DNA from: Pseudosulfitobacter pseudonitzschiae
Lineage (GTDB): Bacteria; Pseudomonadota; Alphaproteobacteria; Rhodobacterales; Rhodobacteraceae
Assembly (NCBI RefSeq): GCF_002222635.1
Contig: NZ_CP022416.1
Coordinates: forward strand, 1 to 64,000
Direction: 5' to 3'
Length of the DNA stretch: 64,000 nt
In this document: in pieces, positions 1-8,518 of the stretch
How the letters are laid out: every line of letters begins with the position of its first letter
Position numbering within the stretch: position 1 is the first letter of the stretch
Position numbers and translations under genes: made by a program
Notes under the pieces: generated by a model
Databases searched by the model: none
Told to the model about the DNA's origin: nothing
What the model saw: only the letters and a program-made list of their open reading frames with translations

Positions 1-135
1 AAGCGTCTTGACCCACAAGAACACGGGCGGGTGACCGGCAACAGCCGTCACATCCAGCTCCTCGGCCTGCAGGCCCGGCGCAAACGACATGGCTGTGGCC
101 AGCATGCCGCCGGCCAACAATGTAATGAATCTCAT
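1..135 (-). CDS. TRAP transporter substrate-binding protein (DctP type), N-terminus only
   Basis: The first 45 codons of a minus-strand gene that continues off the left edge. ATG at 135 follows a strong Shine-Dalgarno (GGAGGAGA). The translation starts with a Sec signal peptide (MRFITLLAGGMLATAMSFAP..LQA) and then ELDVTAVAGHPPVFLWVK, typical of the mature N-terminus of DctP-family periplasmic binding proteins. A TetR gene diverges from it at 271 and probably regulates it. Substrate cannot be read from so short a piece. Confidence 0.8.
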   Translation of the reverse strand, partial: MRFITLLAGGMLATAMSFAPGLQAEELDVTAVAGHPPVFLWVKTL

Positions 136-270
136 CAAAGTCTCCTCCCAGTTGCGCCGAAGCGTAACCTCCGGCATTCTCTCCTCAAGACAAACTATCT
201 GAACGTCCGTATAAAAAGTCAATCCTTGGATTTTATCGCGCCACCCAAGCGCTTTCTGGAGACCCGCTGC

Positions 271-948
271 GTGCCGCAACTGCCCGATACCAATGACCAA
301 TCCCGCCCCACTGACGGAAGACTCGCGCGTGGAGAAGCCACCAAAGACCGGGTTCTGGATGCAGCCGAAAGGTGCTTTGCTGCCCACGGCTTTGCGGCGG
401 TCACGATTCGCCAGATCGCGCGCGAAGCAGAGGTGACCCTTGGCGTCGTCGGTTTTCATGGCGGCTCAAAAGAGGAATTGTTCAGCACAGTTCTTGCCCG
501 ACGCACCGCCACGCTGAACGCTTTGCGAACGGACGCATTAGTTGCGCTGCAAACCCGCGGTGATTTCACCATCAGGGATCTGATCGACGCCTATTTGACG
601 CCCTATCTTGAAATTGCATCGCGCGGCGATCCGCAATGGCGTGCCTATGCGCAACTGATCGCGCGCATCGTGTCCGACGACCAGTATTATCCGCAGGTGC
701 GCAATCTTTATGATCCGGTGGCGAAGAAATACATCACTGAGATCCAACGCATCCGCCCCGATGCCACAGCCGAGGCCCTCGCCACCGTTTTGACGCTGAC
801 AGTCGCCTCGATGTTGTCGATCGTGGCCAGCCGCGTCAGGATCGAAGGTCTCTCCGGCGCTCCGGCCAGCGAAAGCCCGATGGACTACCGGCAGATACTG
901 GTCGATTTCTGCGCAGGCGGAATCGAAAACGCTCTTTCTGCAGGCTAG
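271..948 (+). CDS. TetR/AcrR-family transcriptional regulator
   Basis: About 225 residues, normal for the family. GTG at 271 is preferred because GGAG lies at 258-261 with 9-nt spacing; the longer open frame upstream would run through the divergent promoter and into the TRAP gene. Residues about 18-65 form the HTH domain (KDRVLDAAERCFAAHGFAAVTIRQIAREAEV, here shown only to describe: RVLDAAERCF then TIRQIAREAEV). The C-terminal ligand domain is CecR/YbiH-like (YPQVRNLYDPVAKKYI). Divergent from the TRAP binding-protein gene, which it most likely represses; the ligand is unknown. Confidence 0.85.
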   Translation: MPQLPDTNDQSRPTDGRLARGEATKDRVLDAAERCFAAHGFAAVTIRQIAREAEVTLGVVGFHGGSKEELFSTVLARRTATLNALRTDALVALQTRGDFTIRDLIDAYLTPYLEIASRGDPQWRAYAQLIARIVSDDQYYPQVRNLYDPVAKKYITEIQRIRPDATAEALATVLTLTVASMLSIVASRVRIEGLSGAPASESPMDYRQILVDFCAGGIENALSAG

Positions 949-961
949 ACGCGCGTTTGCA

Positions 962-1189
962 TCACACCAGCACCAACATCTGCGCCGTAATATCCGCAAG
1001 CTGCACATCCCGAAGCGTCACAGTCACGTCTTGATCGTAAAAGACTACGTCACCGCCGACCTGTTCGAACTGCGCCATCGCGCCGCTCGTGTCACCATAA
1101 CCGAACCCCTGCAATTCGATCCGGCCCCATGCCTCGAGATCCACCACGATATGATCGCCGCCATCAAAAGCGGCAAAAACGAACGTGTC
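962..1189 (-). pseudogene. C-terminal fragment of an RTX/calcium-binding-type secreted protein
   Basis: The last 75 codons of a gene. The translation runs DTFVFAAFDGGDHIVVDLE...VQLADITAQMLVLV-stop. The DTFVF motif followed by a beta-rich tail is the usual C-terminal end of RTX (type I secretion) proteins in Rhodobacteraceae. The nonapeptide repeats that should precede it are missing: at about 1189 the similarity stops and the opposite-strand glycosyltransferase gene begins. No start codon is associated with the fragment. Family call is inference from composition and motif. Confidence 0.55.
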
Positions 1190-2081
1190 GGACAGCACGC
1201 CCCCTCTGACCGTGCTGATGGCCACCCGAAACGGGGCCGCGCATTTGCCTGCGCAACTGGCCAGCCTTGCCGCGCAGATCCATCGCAACTGGCAACTGTG
1301 GGTATCGGATGACGGATCGCAAGATGCGACCCGCGCGATCATTCTGGACTTTGCCCGCACCCACGACGTGCGGCTGATCGACGGGCCGCAGCGCGGGGCG
1401 GTGGCAAATTTCATGCACTTGTTATGCCATCCCGAATTACCGCCCGCACCCGCGGCCCTGTCCGATCAAGATGACATCTGGCTGCCCGACAAACTGGCCC
1501 GTGCAGTCACCGCCCTGACCCGCACGGATGCGCCAGTGATTTATGGCGGCAGCAGCGTACATATCACCAACAACGACAAGCCCGTGGGCACCTCGCCCAA
1601 ATGGCCGCGCGGACCCAGCTTTGAAAACGCGCTGCTGCAGAACGTGGTTTCGGGCCACTCGACCGTCCTGAACCCCACCGCTCTGGACATCGTGCGCCGC
1701 GCGGGCGTGCCTGCGGGCATCGCCTTTCACGATTGGTGGCTGTACCAATTGCTGACCGGCGCGGCCGCGCGGGTGGTGCTGGACACCCAAACGGTGCTGC
1801 ACTACCGCCAGCACACAGACAACGTCATGGGCAGCTTTCGCGGCCCGCTGGCACGGCGGCTGGGGCTAATGCTGGACGGCACTTTCGGCGGCTGGATGGC
1901 GGTAAACATGGCCGCATTACAGGCCACAGACGTGCTGACCCCCGCTGCGCGTGCTAAAATTGAGACAGTTTTGACCGCCCCGCGCCGCCTCGCCCGCGCC
2001 CTGAATCAGACCGGTACCCACCGACAAAACCGCGCGGATAATGCCGCCCTGTTTGCGGTGGCGGTACTGGGCCGGATTTAG
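1185..2081 (+). CDS. Family 2 glycosyltransferase
   Basis: 298 residues from GTG 1185. GT-A fold N-terminus LTVLMATRNGAAHLPAQL, nucleotide-binding region WVSDDGSQD, the family signature LSDQDDIWLPDKL (metal/nucleotide-sugar binding) at about residues 92-104, and a late HDWWLYQLL motif. This subgroup transfers rhamnose or related sugars to surface polysaccharides. The start overlaps the RTX fragment on the other strand, so the natural 5' end may have been replaced at the junction, but the domain itself looks complete. A broken kpsT-like export gene lies about 1 kb downstream; the sugar and acceptor are unknown. Confidence 0.85.
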   Translation: MSDSTPPLTVLMATRNGAAHLPAQLASLAAQIHRNWQLWVSDDGSQDATRAIILDFARTHDVRLIDGPQRGAVANFMHLLCHPELPPAPAALSDQDDIWLPDKLARAVTALTRTDAPVIYGGSSVHITNNDKPVGTSPKWPRGPSFENALLQNVVSGHSTVLNPTALDIVRRAGVPAGIAFHDWWLYQLLTGAAARVVLDTQTVLHYRQHTDNVMGSFRGPLARRLGLMLDGTFGGWMAVNMAALQATDVLTPAARAKIETVLTAPRRLARALNQTGTHRQNRADNAALFAVAVLGRI

Positions 2082-2111
2082 GGTTAAAGCCGCCATCACC
2101 CCGTATGGCAC

Positions 2112-2140
2112 TTGATAATCAGTCATTATAACGCTATATA
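2112..2140 (+). promoter_or_regulatory. Sigma-70-type promoter of the toxin-antitoxin pair
   Basis: TTGATA (2112-2117) and TATATA (2135-2140) with exact 17-bp spacing, 30 nt upstream of the antitoxin start, followed by AGGAG at 2158-2162. The area is AT-rich compared with its surroundings. Read by eye; no start-site data. Confidence 0.5.
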
Positions 2141-2169
2141 CTGCCATAAACACTGACAGGAGCCGCACA

Positions 2170-2520
2170 ATGCAGATCGCAAACTTTGCCAAAAGCGGGC
2201 AGTTCGAACCGCGCAACATCGCCACAGCCCTGCGCACATCTGCCGAAGAAATCGCCATGACCGTGGGTCTCAGCAAAGACGCGCTGCAACGGCGCACGCG
2301 CGTGCAATCGGACAAAACCCAACGCCGCCTACGCGAACTGGTCGAGGTGCTGAACAAGGTTGAACCGCGCTTTGGTTCGGAACTGATGGCTTATGCCTGG
2401 TACCGCTCGGAACCCCTGCCCGGCTTTGACGGACGCACCGCGATGCAGTTGGTCCAAGAGGGCAAGGCGCAACAGGTTCTGGAATATATCGACGCGGTTG
2501 ATGCGGGCGTCTTTGCCTGA
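2170..2520 (+). CDS. Antitoxin of RES/Xre type (MbcA/ParS/Xre, DUF2384)
   Basis: 116 residues from ATG 2170 with AGGAG ahead. The N-terminal half is a Xre-like HTH (ALRTSAEEIAMTVGLSKDALQRR), the C-terminal half the DUF2384 antitoxin-toxin-binding region (SELMAYAWYRSEPLPGFDGRTAMQLV, positions about 76-101, where the P-L-P-G-F-x-G-x-T-A pattern is diagnostic). Its stop overlaps the toxin start (TGATG), giving translational coupling. It should neutralise the RES toxin and repress the promoter at 2112-2140. Confidence 0.9.
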   Translation: MQIANFAKSGQFEPRNIATALRTSAEEIAMTVGLSKDALQRRTRVQSDKTQRRLRELVEVLNKVEPRFGSELMAYAWYRSEPLPGFDGRTAMQLVQEGKAQQVLEYIDAVDAGVFA

Positions 2521-3032
2521 TGCCATTGCAAAACGGGCGCTACCAAGGACCGCTTTACCGCGCCCTGAACCCAGCCTATGCCCGCGAACCCCTGTCAGGG
2601 CGCGGCGCGGGTCTCTATGGCGGGCGGTTCAATACCAAAGGCACGCCAACGCTCTACACCGCGCTTGATCCGGCCACGGCACTGCGCGAGTCCAATCAGG
2701 TGGGCAATTTGCAGCCAACGGTTCTGGTGTCCTATCACGGTGATCTGGGGCAGATATTTGACACGCGCGACGCTGCCGCGCTGGCCAGTTACAACATGAC
2801 AGGGCAGATGCTGGAAAACCCCGACTGGCGCGCCGCCATGCTGGACGGCAGGCCGGTGCCAACACAAACCTTTGCAAATGCCCTGATCAGGGACGGTTTT
2901 GCCGGTCTTCTGGTGCGCAGCTTTGCCAAGGGCACGACATCAGACAACCTGAATCTTGTGCTTTGGCACTGGATCAACGGCGATTGCACGCTTCAGGTCA
3001 TTGACGATGAAAACAGGCTGGGCCGGATGTAA
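2520..3032 (+). CDS. RES-domain toxin (NAD+-depleting type)
   Basis: 170 residues, full length for the family. Conserved RES features are visible: YRALNPAYA near the N-terminus (Arg), GGRFN at about residues 36-40, YTALDPATALRES (Tyr and Glu), and a late TTSDNLNLVLW with the Ser. Known RES toxins (e.g. MbcT) degrade NAD+, and the arginine, tyrosine, glutamate and serine form the active site; all appear present. Start overlaps the antitoxin stop. Looks functional, standing between two decayed genes. Confidence 0.9.
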   Translation: MPLQNGRYQGPLYRALNPAYAREPLSGRGAGLYGGRFNTKGTPTLYTALDPATALRESNQVGNLQPTVLVSYHGDLGQIFDTRDAAALASYNMTGQMLENPDWRAAMLDGRPVPTQTFANALIRDGFAGLLVRSFAKGTTSDNLNLVLWHWINGDCTLQVIDDENRLGRM

Positions 3033-3497
3033 TCACGGCCCCGGCGGCGCGGCCATATTGCGCTCGTGATGGTCAATGGCCTCTTCCAGATCGTCGTAAT
3101 AGGTCAGCGTCCCACGCTCCAGCACCGCACCCGCATCACCCACCGCCGTCACCTCGTCGATCAGATAGGTGTCAAAGGCGATGCCCATCGAGGTGCCAAA
3201 GGCCAGCCGCGATTTCATCCCCGAAGAATAGGATTTCAGCGGCAGGTGAAAATGCTGACCAACTTCGGCAAAGCCCTGTACAAAATCCACCAGATCGCCG
3301 GTATCAACGCCGTAAATCCGCGCCACAAAACGCACGTTCTGCGCGCCTGTCAGTTCGTTATGGAACGATCCGGCAAAGCCCACCGGCCACGAAATCGTGC
3401 CATTCGAAACGATGCGCCCGCTAGTGGGTTCCATCGTCCCCGCAACCATACGCAAAAGACTGGATTTCCCCGCCCCGTTGCGCCCCAGCAACGTCAC
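3033..3497 (-). pseudogene. KpsT-like capsule/polysaccharide-export ABC ATPase, doubly deleted
   Basis: What remains: Walker A LGRNGAGKSSLLR, the KpsT-type middle (GFAGSFHNELTGAQNVRFVARIYG), signature SYSSGMKSRLAFG and Walker B YLIDEVTAVGDA. About 30 residues that should follow Walker B, including the switch (H-loop) histidine, are missing: VGDA joins directly to GAVLERGTLTYYDD, the normal C-terminal tail. The roughly 40 residues before Walker A are also not KpsT-like (upstream frame reads SLFGKPAYSFHRKNLRR). Only 154 of about 215 residues remain, so it should not be a working ATPase. It probably served the same polysaccharide locus as the glycosyltransferase. Confidence 0.75.
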
Positions 3498-3635
3498 CCG
3501 CCGCAGGTTTTTTCTGTGGAAACTGTAGGCCGGTTTGCCAAAGAGTGATCTTTCAGGGTGCAGCTAAATTTCTATCTGCACTAGCCCTACCGTACCGACC
3601 TTAACCGAGTCTAAACAAGCTTCACCGCCATCCCG

Positions 3636-4940
3636 TCAACTCAACCCCGGCAGCCACAGGATCACCTGCGGAAATGCCACCATGATCGTCACAACCACAG
3701 CATCCGCCACCAGAAACCAGATCACCCCGCGAAAAATCACGCCCAAGGAAATCGTACGATCCACCACGCCTTTGATCACAAAGACATTCAGCCCGACGGG
3801 TGGGGTGATCATCCCGATTTCAAGGAATTTAGCCACGAACACGCCGAACCAGATCAGCGAAATGCCCGCCTCGTCCACCACGGGCAACAGCACCGGCAGC
3901 GTCAGCAGCATCGCGCCAATCGGGTCAAGGAACATACCAAGGATGATATAGACAAGCGCGATTCCCAGAACCAAGGCCAGTTCAGACGCGCCAAAGGTCA
4001 GGATCGTCTGGGTTATCAATTCGCCCGAACCGGACAGCGCCAAAAACCGCGTCAGCAGGTTGGCCCCGATGGCGATCAGGAACAGCGCCGCAGTGGTCAC
4101 AATGGTTTCGTTCACCGAACGGCGCAGGGTGGCCATCGTCAGCCCGCCGCCGGCCCATGCGATGATACAGGCCGCCAGCGCGCCCACTGCCCCCGCCTCG
4201 GTTGCGGTGAAAAGACCCGCGAACATGCCGCCGATCACCACCACGAACAGCAAGATCACCGGCCAGATGCCCCGCAGGTGGCCGAAGCGTTCGCGCCAGC
4301 TAGCCGGATCTTCGCGCACGGGTGCCAGCGCCGGATTGATCCGCACGCGGATATAAATCATTGCCGCATAGACAAGGGCCGTCAGAACGCCCGCGCCGAT
4401 ACCGCCCAGAAACAGCTGGCCAATCGGCACTTGGGCAAAAATGCCGAACAGGATCAACAGAATCGATGGTGGGATCAGCGCACCCAGCGTACCGGCTGCC
4501 GCGATTGACCCCGTCGCCAGCCCCGGATCATAGCCCGCGCGCGTCATCTCGGGCACCGCGATCCGCCCCATTGCAGCCGCGCAAGCCACCGACGAACCGG
4601 TAACCGCAGCAAAGCCGCCCGCGCCGAACACCGATGCAATTGCCAGACCACCAGGCAAGGCCCCCAGCCACGCCCGTGCCGCAGCAAACAGCGCCCGCGT
4701 CATGCCGCCATGATAACAGACATATCCCATCAACAGAAACATCGGCACTGACGACAGCGTCCATTTTGCCGCGAACTGATAGGGCACGCTGGTCAGAATA
4801 CCCCATGCCGGGCGCGGTCCCAGCAGGATGTAAATGCCGGTAAAGCTGACAAGGATCAGCGACAACCCGACAGGCATCCGCAGCAGCAAAAGCAGCGCCA
4901 GCACGGCCAGTCCGGCCAATCCGATAATTTCCGGTGTCAT
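3636..4940 (-). CDS. dctM: TRAP transporter large permease, DctM family
   Basis: 434 residues, hydrophobic throughout, about 12 membrane helices; start MTPEIIGLAGLAVLALLLLL is the first helix. Family motifs include GMTRALFAAARAWLGALPGG, AAAGTLGALIPPSI and MGRIAVPEM. It forms the Na+-coupled channel of a tripartite importer with the small permease and binding protein encoded directly upstream; its start overlaps the dctQ stop by 4 nt (ATGA). Last gene of an operon that begins with the carboxylase at 11746. Confidence 0.93.
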   Translation of the reverse strand: MTPEIIGLAGLAVLALLLLLRMPVGLSLILVSFTGIYILLGPRPAWGILTSVPYQFAAKWTLSSVPMFLLMGYVCYHGGMTRALFAAARAWLGALPGGLAIASVFGAGGFAAVTGSSVACAAAMGRIAVPEMTRAGYDPGLATGSIAAAGTLGALIPPSILLILFGIFAQVPIGQLFLGGIGAGVLTALVYAAMIYIRVRINPALAPVREDPASWRERFGHLRGIWPVILLFVVVIGGMFAGLFTATEAGAVGALAACIIAWAGGGLTMATLRRSVNETIVTTAALFLIAIGANLLTRFLALSGSGELITQTILTFGASELALVLGIALVYIILGMFLDPIGAMLLTLPVLLPVVDEAGISLIWFGVFVAKFLEIGMITPPVGLNVFVIKGVVDRTISLGVIFRGVIWFLVADAVVVTIMVAFPQVILWLPGLS

Positions 4941-5488
4941 TGGCCGGTCTCCCCTGCGGTCTCTGCGACATCGGGCACCAGCGGCAGGCGCGCCTCTTCA
5001 ACACCCACAATACCCAGAACGATACGCAGCAAATATGTCATCGCCAGCAGGGCAAAGCCTGCGGGCAACAAAAAGTAGCCTTGCCAGACGGCCATCGACA
5101 CGCCGTCTTCGACTGCGACTGACCCGCTGGCATAGCGGCGCATCGCCTCGTCCCACATTGTTGACGTCAGCCCGCAACAGGTCGCAAAAGCCAGCACATG
5201 CACCAGCATCCCGACCCACCGCTGCGCCACTGGCGGCAGGTTGCCATAGACCAGATCGACAGAAATATTGCGGTCCTGCGCCTCGGCCATGGCCAGCGGC
5301 AAAAAGGCAATCGCAACCATAAAGTAATTGGCCACGATCACCGACACGAAGGGAATGCGCATGTTGAACACCTGCCGCGAGAATGCGTCAGAGGCGACGG
5401 TCAGCATCATCGCTATCACCGCAACGGCGGCAATCGCGGCAGCGATGCGGGTCAGCAAAAGGTCGATGCGGATCAAATGTGCCATCAA
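4937..5488 (-). CDS. dctQ: TRAP transporter small permease, DctQ family
   Basis: 183 residues with four hydrophobic segments (first about residues 8-30, RIAAAIAAVAVIAMMLTVA). Family hallmark: MLTVASDAFSRQVFNMRIPFV, where a membrane helix is followed by an R/F-rich amphipathic loop. Overlaps dctM by 4 nt and lies 87 nt after dctP, so the three are co-transcribed. The small permease joins the binding protein to the large permease. Confidence 0.9.
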   Translation of the reverse strand: MMAHLIRIDLLLTRIAAAIAAVAVIAMMLTVASDAFSRQVFNMRIPFVSVIVANYFMVAIAFLPLAMAEAQDRNISVDLVYGNLPPVAQRWVGMLVHVLAFATCCGLTSTMWDEAMRRYASGSVAVEDGVSMAVWQGYFLLPAGFALLAMTYLLRIVLGIVGVEEARLPLVPDVAETAGETGQ

Positions 5489-5575
5489 TATAGCTTTCGT
5501 TGGTCTGGGGTCTGGCAGGAACGGGCAAAAGATGTCCCGCCGCAGCCAAAGCAGCGCGGCGGGACCAAAGCGCGG

Positions 5576-6688
5576 TTAACCCAACGACGCAGGGTCGATT
5601 TTCGAGAACACTTCGCGCAGGTACAGATCGCCCACGACCTTTGGGTCGCTGGTGTCGATGTCCTTGACCAAAGCATCCCACTTGGCGACCAGTTCCTGAA
5701 ACCGAGCAACCTGTGTTTCGGCGTCCGCGATACCATAATCATCACGATTCAGCGTCACGACGCTGGCCATATCCGACGTGCGGAAGGCTTCGGATTTCTC
5801 CTTTACGTCGTCTTCAGGCTCCAGCAACTCGACGCCGTGCGCCGCAGGATCGGCAAGGATCATTTCGGCCTGATTGACGCTGTCGATGGTCGCAATGGCG
5901 TGACCGATGGCGGCACCATCAATCATCGCGCGCTTGGTCTGATCGCTCAGCCCCGCCCATGTCATCGCACTGACGTTGAACATGGTATTGCCAATGAACA
6001 CAGCAATCGGCTGGTTCAGCGCATAGTCGGCAACTTCACCGGTCGACAGCGTGTCCAGTGTTTCCAGCGTATGTACGTTGCCGTCGATGTGGCCCTGACT
6101 CATGCTTTCGTAAATATCGGTCGCACCCAAAGTAACGGCCGATGCACCCATCGCGTCCAGCCAGCGGGCAAAGGGACCAAACCCGCGCACCTTGATGCCT
6201 TCAAAGTCGGCAAGCGTCTTCACCGGCTTCTGGTTGTACATGTAGTAGGGGCCGGTCACCGTGTTGCCCAAAAAGATCTGGCCCGCCGCGTTGAATTCGG
6301 CAAGGCAGGGCGCGCAGGTGAACATGAATTCGTTCGCCGCCCCCGCCATGGCAACCGGATCGACACCCGCCGTGCCCATATCGCTCAGCAGGTTGGCATA
6401 GGGCAATTCCGCGCGGTGATAGGCCGGCACGACAAAGCCGCTGTCGGCAATGCCATCGCGCAGCCCGGTGAAGGTTTCGGTAAAGTTCAGCAATGATCCG
6501 GCATATATCTTGATCTCGGTCTCGCCACCTGTCTGGTCCTTGATATAGTCGGCCCATGCTTCGGTGCCGTCGATCAGCCCGCTGACCCCCGCCGATCCGA
6601 CCGCGTGGCGCAGGGTTTCTGCCTGAACCGTCGGTGCCAGTGCAATTGCCGCAGTGGCCGCCAATGTCGTCAGTTTGAAAAGTTTCAT
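5576..6688 (-). CDS. dctP: TRAP transporter substrate-binding protein, DctP family
   Basis: 370 residues. Sec signal peptide MKLFKLTTLAATAAIALAPTVQAE. The mature protein has the family core: ...DFEGIKVRGFGPFARWLDAMGASAVTL (positions about 160-190, the R-x-x-G...lxxlGa substrate carboxylate-binding region) and the E-S/M-x-x-G-x-I-D segment (YESMSQGHIDGN). Shine-Dalgarno GGAGGATT precedes the ATG. Encoded after an acyl-CoA ligase and a carboxylase, so the ligand is probably an organic acid destined for CoA activation. Confidence 0.9.
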   Translation of the reverse strand: MKLFKLTTLAATAAIALAPTVQAETLRHAVGSAGVSGLIDGTEAWADYIKDQTGGETEIKIYAGSLLNFTETFTGLRDGIADSGFVVPAYHRAELPYANLLSDMGTAGVDPVAMAGAANEFMFTCAPCLAEFNAAGQIFLGNTVTGPYYMYNQKPVKTLADFEGIKVRGFGPFARWLDAMGASAVTLGATDIYESMSQGHIDGNVHTLETLDTLSTGEVADYALNQPIAVFIGNTMFNVSAMTWAGLSDQTKRAMIDGAAIGHAIATIDSVNQAEMILADPAAHGVELLEPEDDVKEKSEAFRTSDMASVVTLNRDDYGIADAETQVARFQELVAKWDALVKDIDTSDPKVVGDLYLREVFSKIDPASLG

Positions 6689-6771
6689 GTAATCCTCCCG
6701 ATATACAGTTTGTGTCGTCTCACGCCACAGGCACCTCCCTGTGCTGCGGCATCCGGTCTTGTGCGAAGCTG

Positions 6772-8481
6772 CTAGAGCAGGTCCGCCAATTCTTCCTTTT
6801 TGACCTTGCCCGTGGCAGTCATCGGCAGCCCGTCAACCAACCGGATTTCCGGCACCTTGAACGATGCCATCTGCTCACGGCACCACGCCCGCAGGCTGTC
6901 GGCGTCGATGCCCTCGGCCTGCTCGGGGTCAAGATGGACAAAGGCCACCGGCACTTCGCCCTTGGCCTCGTCCTTGCGACCGATCACACCCGACCCAAGG
7001 ATGGCTGGGTGACGGCCCAGCAGCATTTCGATCTCGGCGGGGAACACCGGCATGCCATTCACTTTCAGCATTTCCTTGCGCCGCCCGAGGTAGTGGACAA
7101 AGCCGCGTTCGTTCACCATTCCGATGTCGCCGGTGTGCAGCCAGCCGTCGCGCAGGGCGTGGGCGGTCTCGTCGGGTTTGTTCCAATAGGACTTCAGAAC
7201 CGCAGGCGACCGGATGCAAATCTCGCCCGTCTCGCCGATTTCTTTCAGTGCGCCGGTTTCGAAATCGCAGATGATAATGTCGGTTTCCGGCACCGGAAGA
7301 CCCACAAAAACCGGCTGCTGTTGCAGATCGTAGTCACCGTCTTGCAGGCCCACGGTAAAGGTGTCGCAGGTGTTAGTTTCGGTCATGCCATAGGCCGCTT
7401 CGACCATCGTACTGTCGGTCAGCGCCCGCCATTCGGTACGGAACGCAGCGCCCAGCTTTTTGACGAACGAACAGACAGATGTGTTCCGCAACGAGGTCAG
7501 ATCGTAGGTTCGGGCCTGCGGATGGCGCATCACCTCGACCGCATTATCGACGAGCAGCGTAACAATGGTGGCACGGTGTTCGGCCACGGCAGCCATCCAG
7601 CCCACCGCATCCCACCGGTGCAGGATACAAACCGCCGCCCCCGTATAGACAGGGGCCAGCACGCCCAGATCCTCACCCGCGATCCAGAACATCGGGAAAA
7701 AGTTCACAACAACATCATCCGCGCCCGCATCACCCATCGCGCAGCCGCAATAGGACGCGACCGTATACAGCATGTCGCCGTGGGTGTGGACGCAGCCCTT
7801 GGGCATCCCCGTGGTTCCGCCCGTGTAGTTCAGCGCGGCAACTGCATCCAGATCGGTACAATCGGGACCGGCAAACGGTGTGGCGGCCTCCAGCGCGTCC
7901 AGCAACCGCTCGACTCCTTCGGCCTGCGGCGCGTCGCCCATGCCTGCGGGGCGCGGAATGACCCCGGTGTCGCCCGCCATCTCGGCAGCCCCTGTCGCCA
8001 GCATCATCCGCAGCGATGTATCGCCCGCAACCGATGCGACCAACGGGGCCAGATCATCCTGAAACACCAGTGTTTCCGCACCGCTGTCGTTCAACTGATA
8101 GGTCAGCTCGATCGCCTTGAACATCGGGTTCACCGGCACCAGAACCGCGCCCAGCTTCATGATCCCCCAAAAGCAGATCAGAAATTGCGGACAGTTGCCC
8201 ATCATCACGGCCACACGGTCACCCGCAGCCACGCCCCGCGCCTGCAACAGACCGGCAAAGCGGTCCGACGCGGTGTCAATCTCGGCCCAACTCAGCGTTC
8301 GGCCATAGTAATGCACCATCGTATCATCGGGCCGCGTGCGGGCTTCGGCGCGGACATACTGGCTCATCGGGACTTTACCCAGACGGTAACCTATCTCGCG
8401 CGAGACGCCCTTGGGCCAGCTTTCGGCCTGACGTTTGCGCAGGTCCACAATGTGGTCTTCGATCTGCTGGTTTTGGGTCAT
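6772..8481 (-). CDS. AMP-dependent acyl-CoA ligase (CaiC-like)
   Basis: 569 residues. ANL-superfamily motifs: P-loop LNYTGGTTGMPKGCVHTHG (about residues 217-235), AYGMTETNT (A5-like), and the A10 lysine motif ATGKVKKEEL close to the C-terminus. The N-terminal region (SWAEIDTASDRFAGLLQARG, NPMFKAIELTYQL) resembles crotonobetaine/carnitine-CoA ligases. It should make an acyl-CoA with ATP and CoA, trapping the acid brought in by the TRAP genes 80 nt downstream. Its product is a plausible substrate of the carboxylase encoded 37 nt upstream. The exact acid is unknown. Confidence 0.85.
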   Translation of the reverse strand: MTQNQQIEDHIVDLRKRQAESWPKGVSREIGYRLGKVPMSQYVRAEARTRPDDTMVHYYGRTLSWAEIDTASDRFAGLLQARGVAAGDRVAVMMGNCPQFLICFWGIMKLGAVLVPVNPMFKAIELTYQLNDSGAETLVFQDDLAPLVASVAGDTSLRMMLATGAAEMAGDTGVIPRPAGMGDAPQAEGVERLLDALEAATPFAGPDCTDLDAVAALNYTGGTTGMPKGCVHTHGDMLYTVASYCGCAMGDAGADDVVVNFFPMFWIAGEDLGVLAPVYTGAAVCILHRWDAVGWMAAVAEHRATIVTLLVDNAVEVMRHPQARTYDLTSLRNTSVCSFVKKLGAAFRTEWRALTDSTMVEAAYGMTETNTCDTFTVGLQDGDYDLQQQPVFVGLPVPETDIIICDFETGALKEIGETGEICIRSPAVLKSYWNKPDETAHALRDGWLHTGDIGMVNERGFVHYLGRRKEMLKVNGMPVFPAEIEMLLGRHPAILGSGVIGRKDEAKGEVPVAFVHLDPEQAEGIDADSLRAWCREQMASFKVPEIRLVDGLPMTATGKVKKEELADLL

Positions 8482-8518
8482 CCCGTCATCCTTTTCGAAT
8501 ATGTGTCAGTGACCTGCA

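Noticed and set aside
5198-6496. Long plus-strand open frame (432 codons) opposite dctQ/dctP
   Set aside because: Gln/His/Arg-rich translation typical of the antisense of GC-rich genes; dctP and dctQ have signal peptide, motifs and RBS on the other strand.
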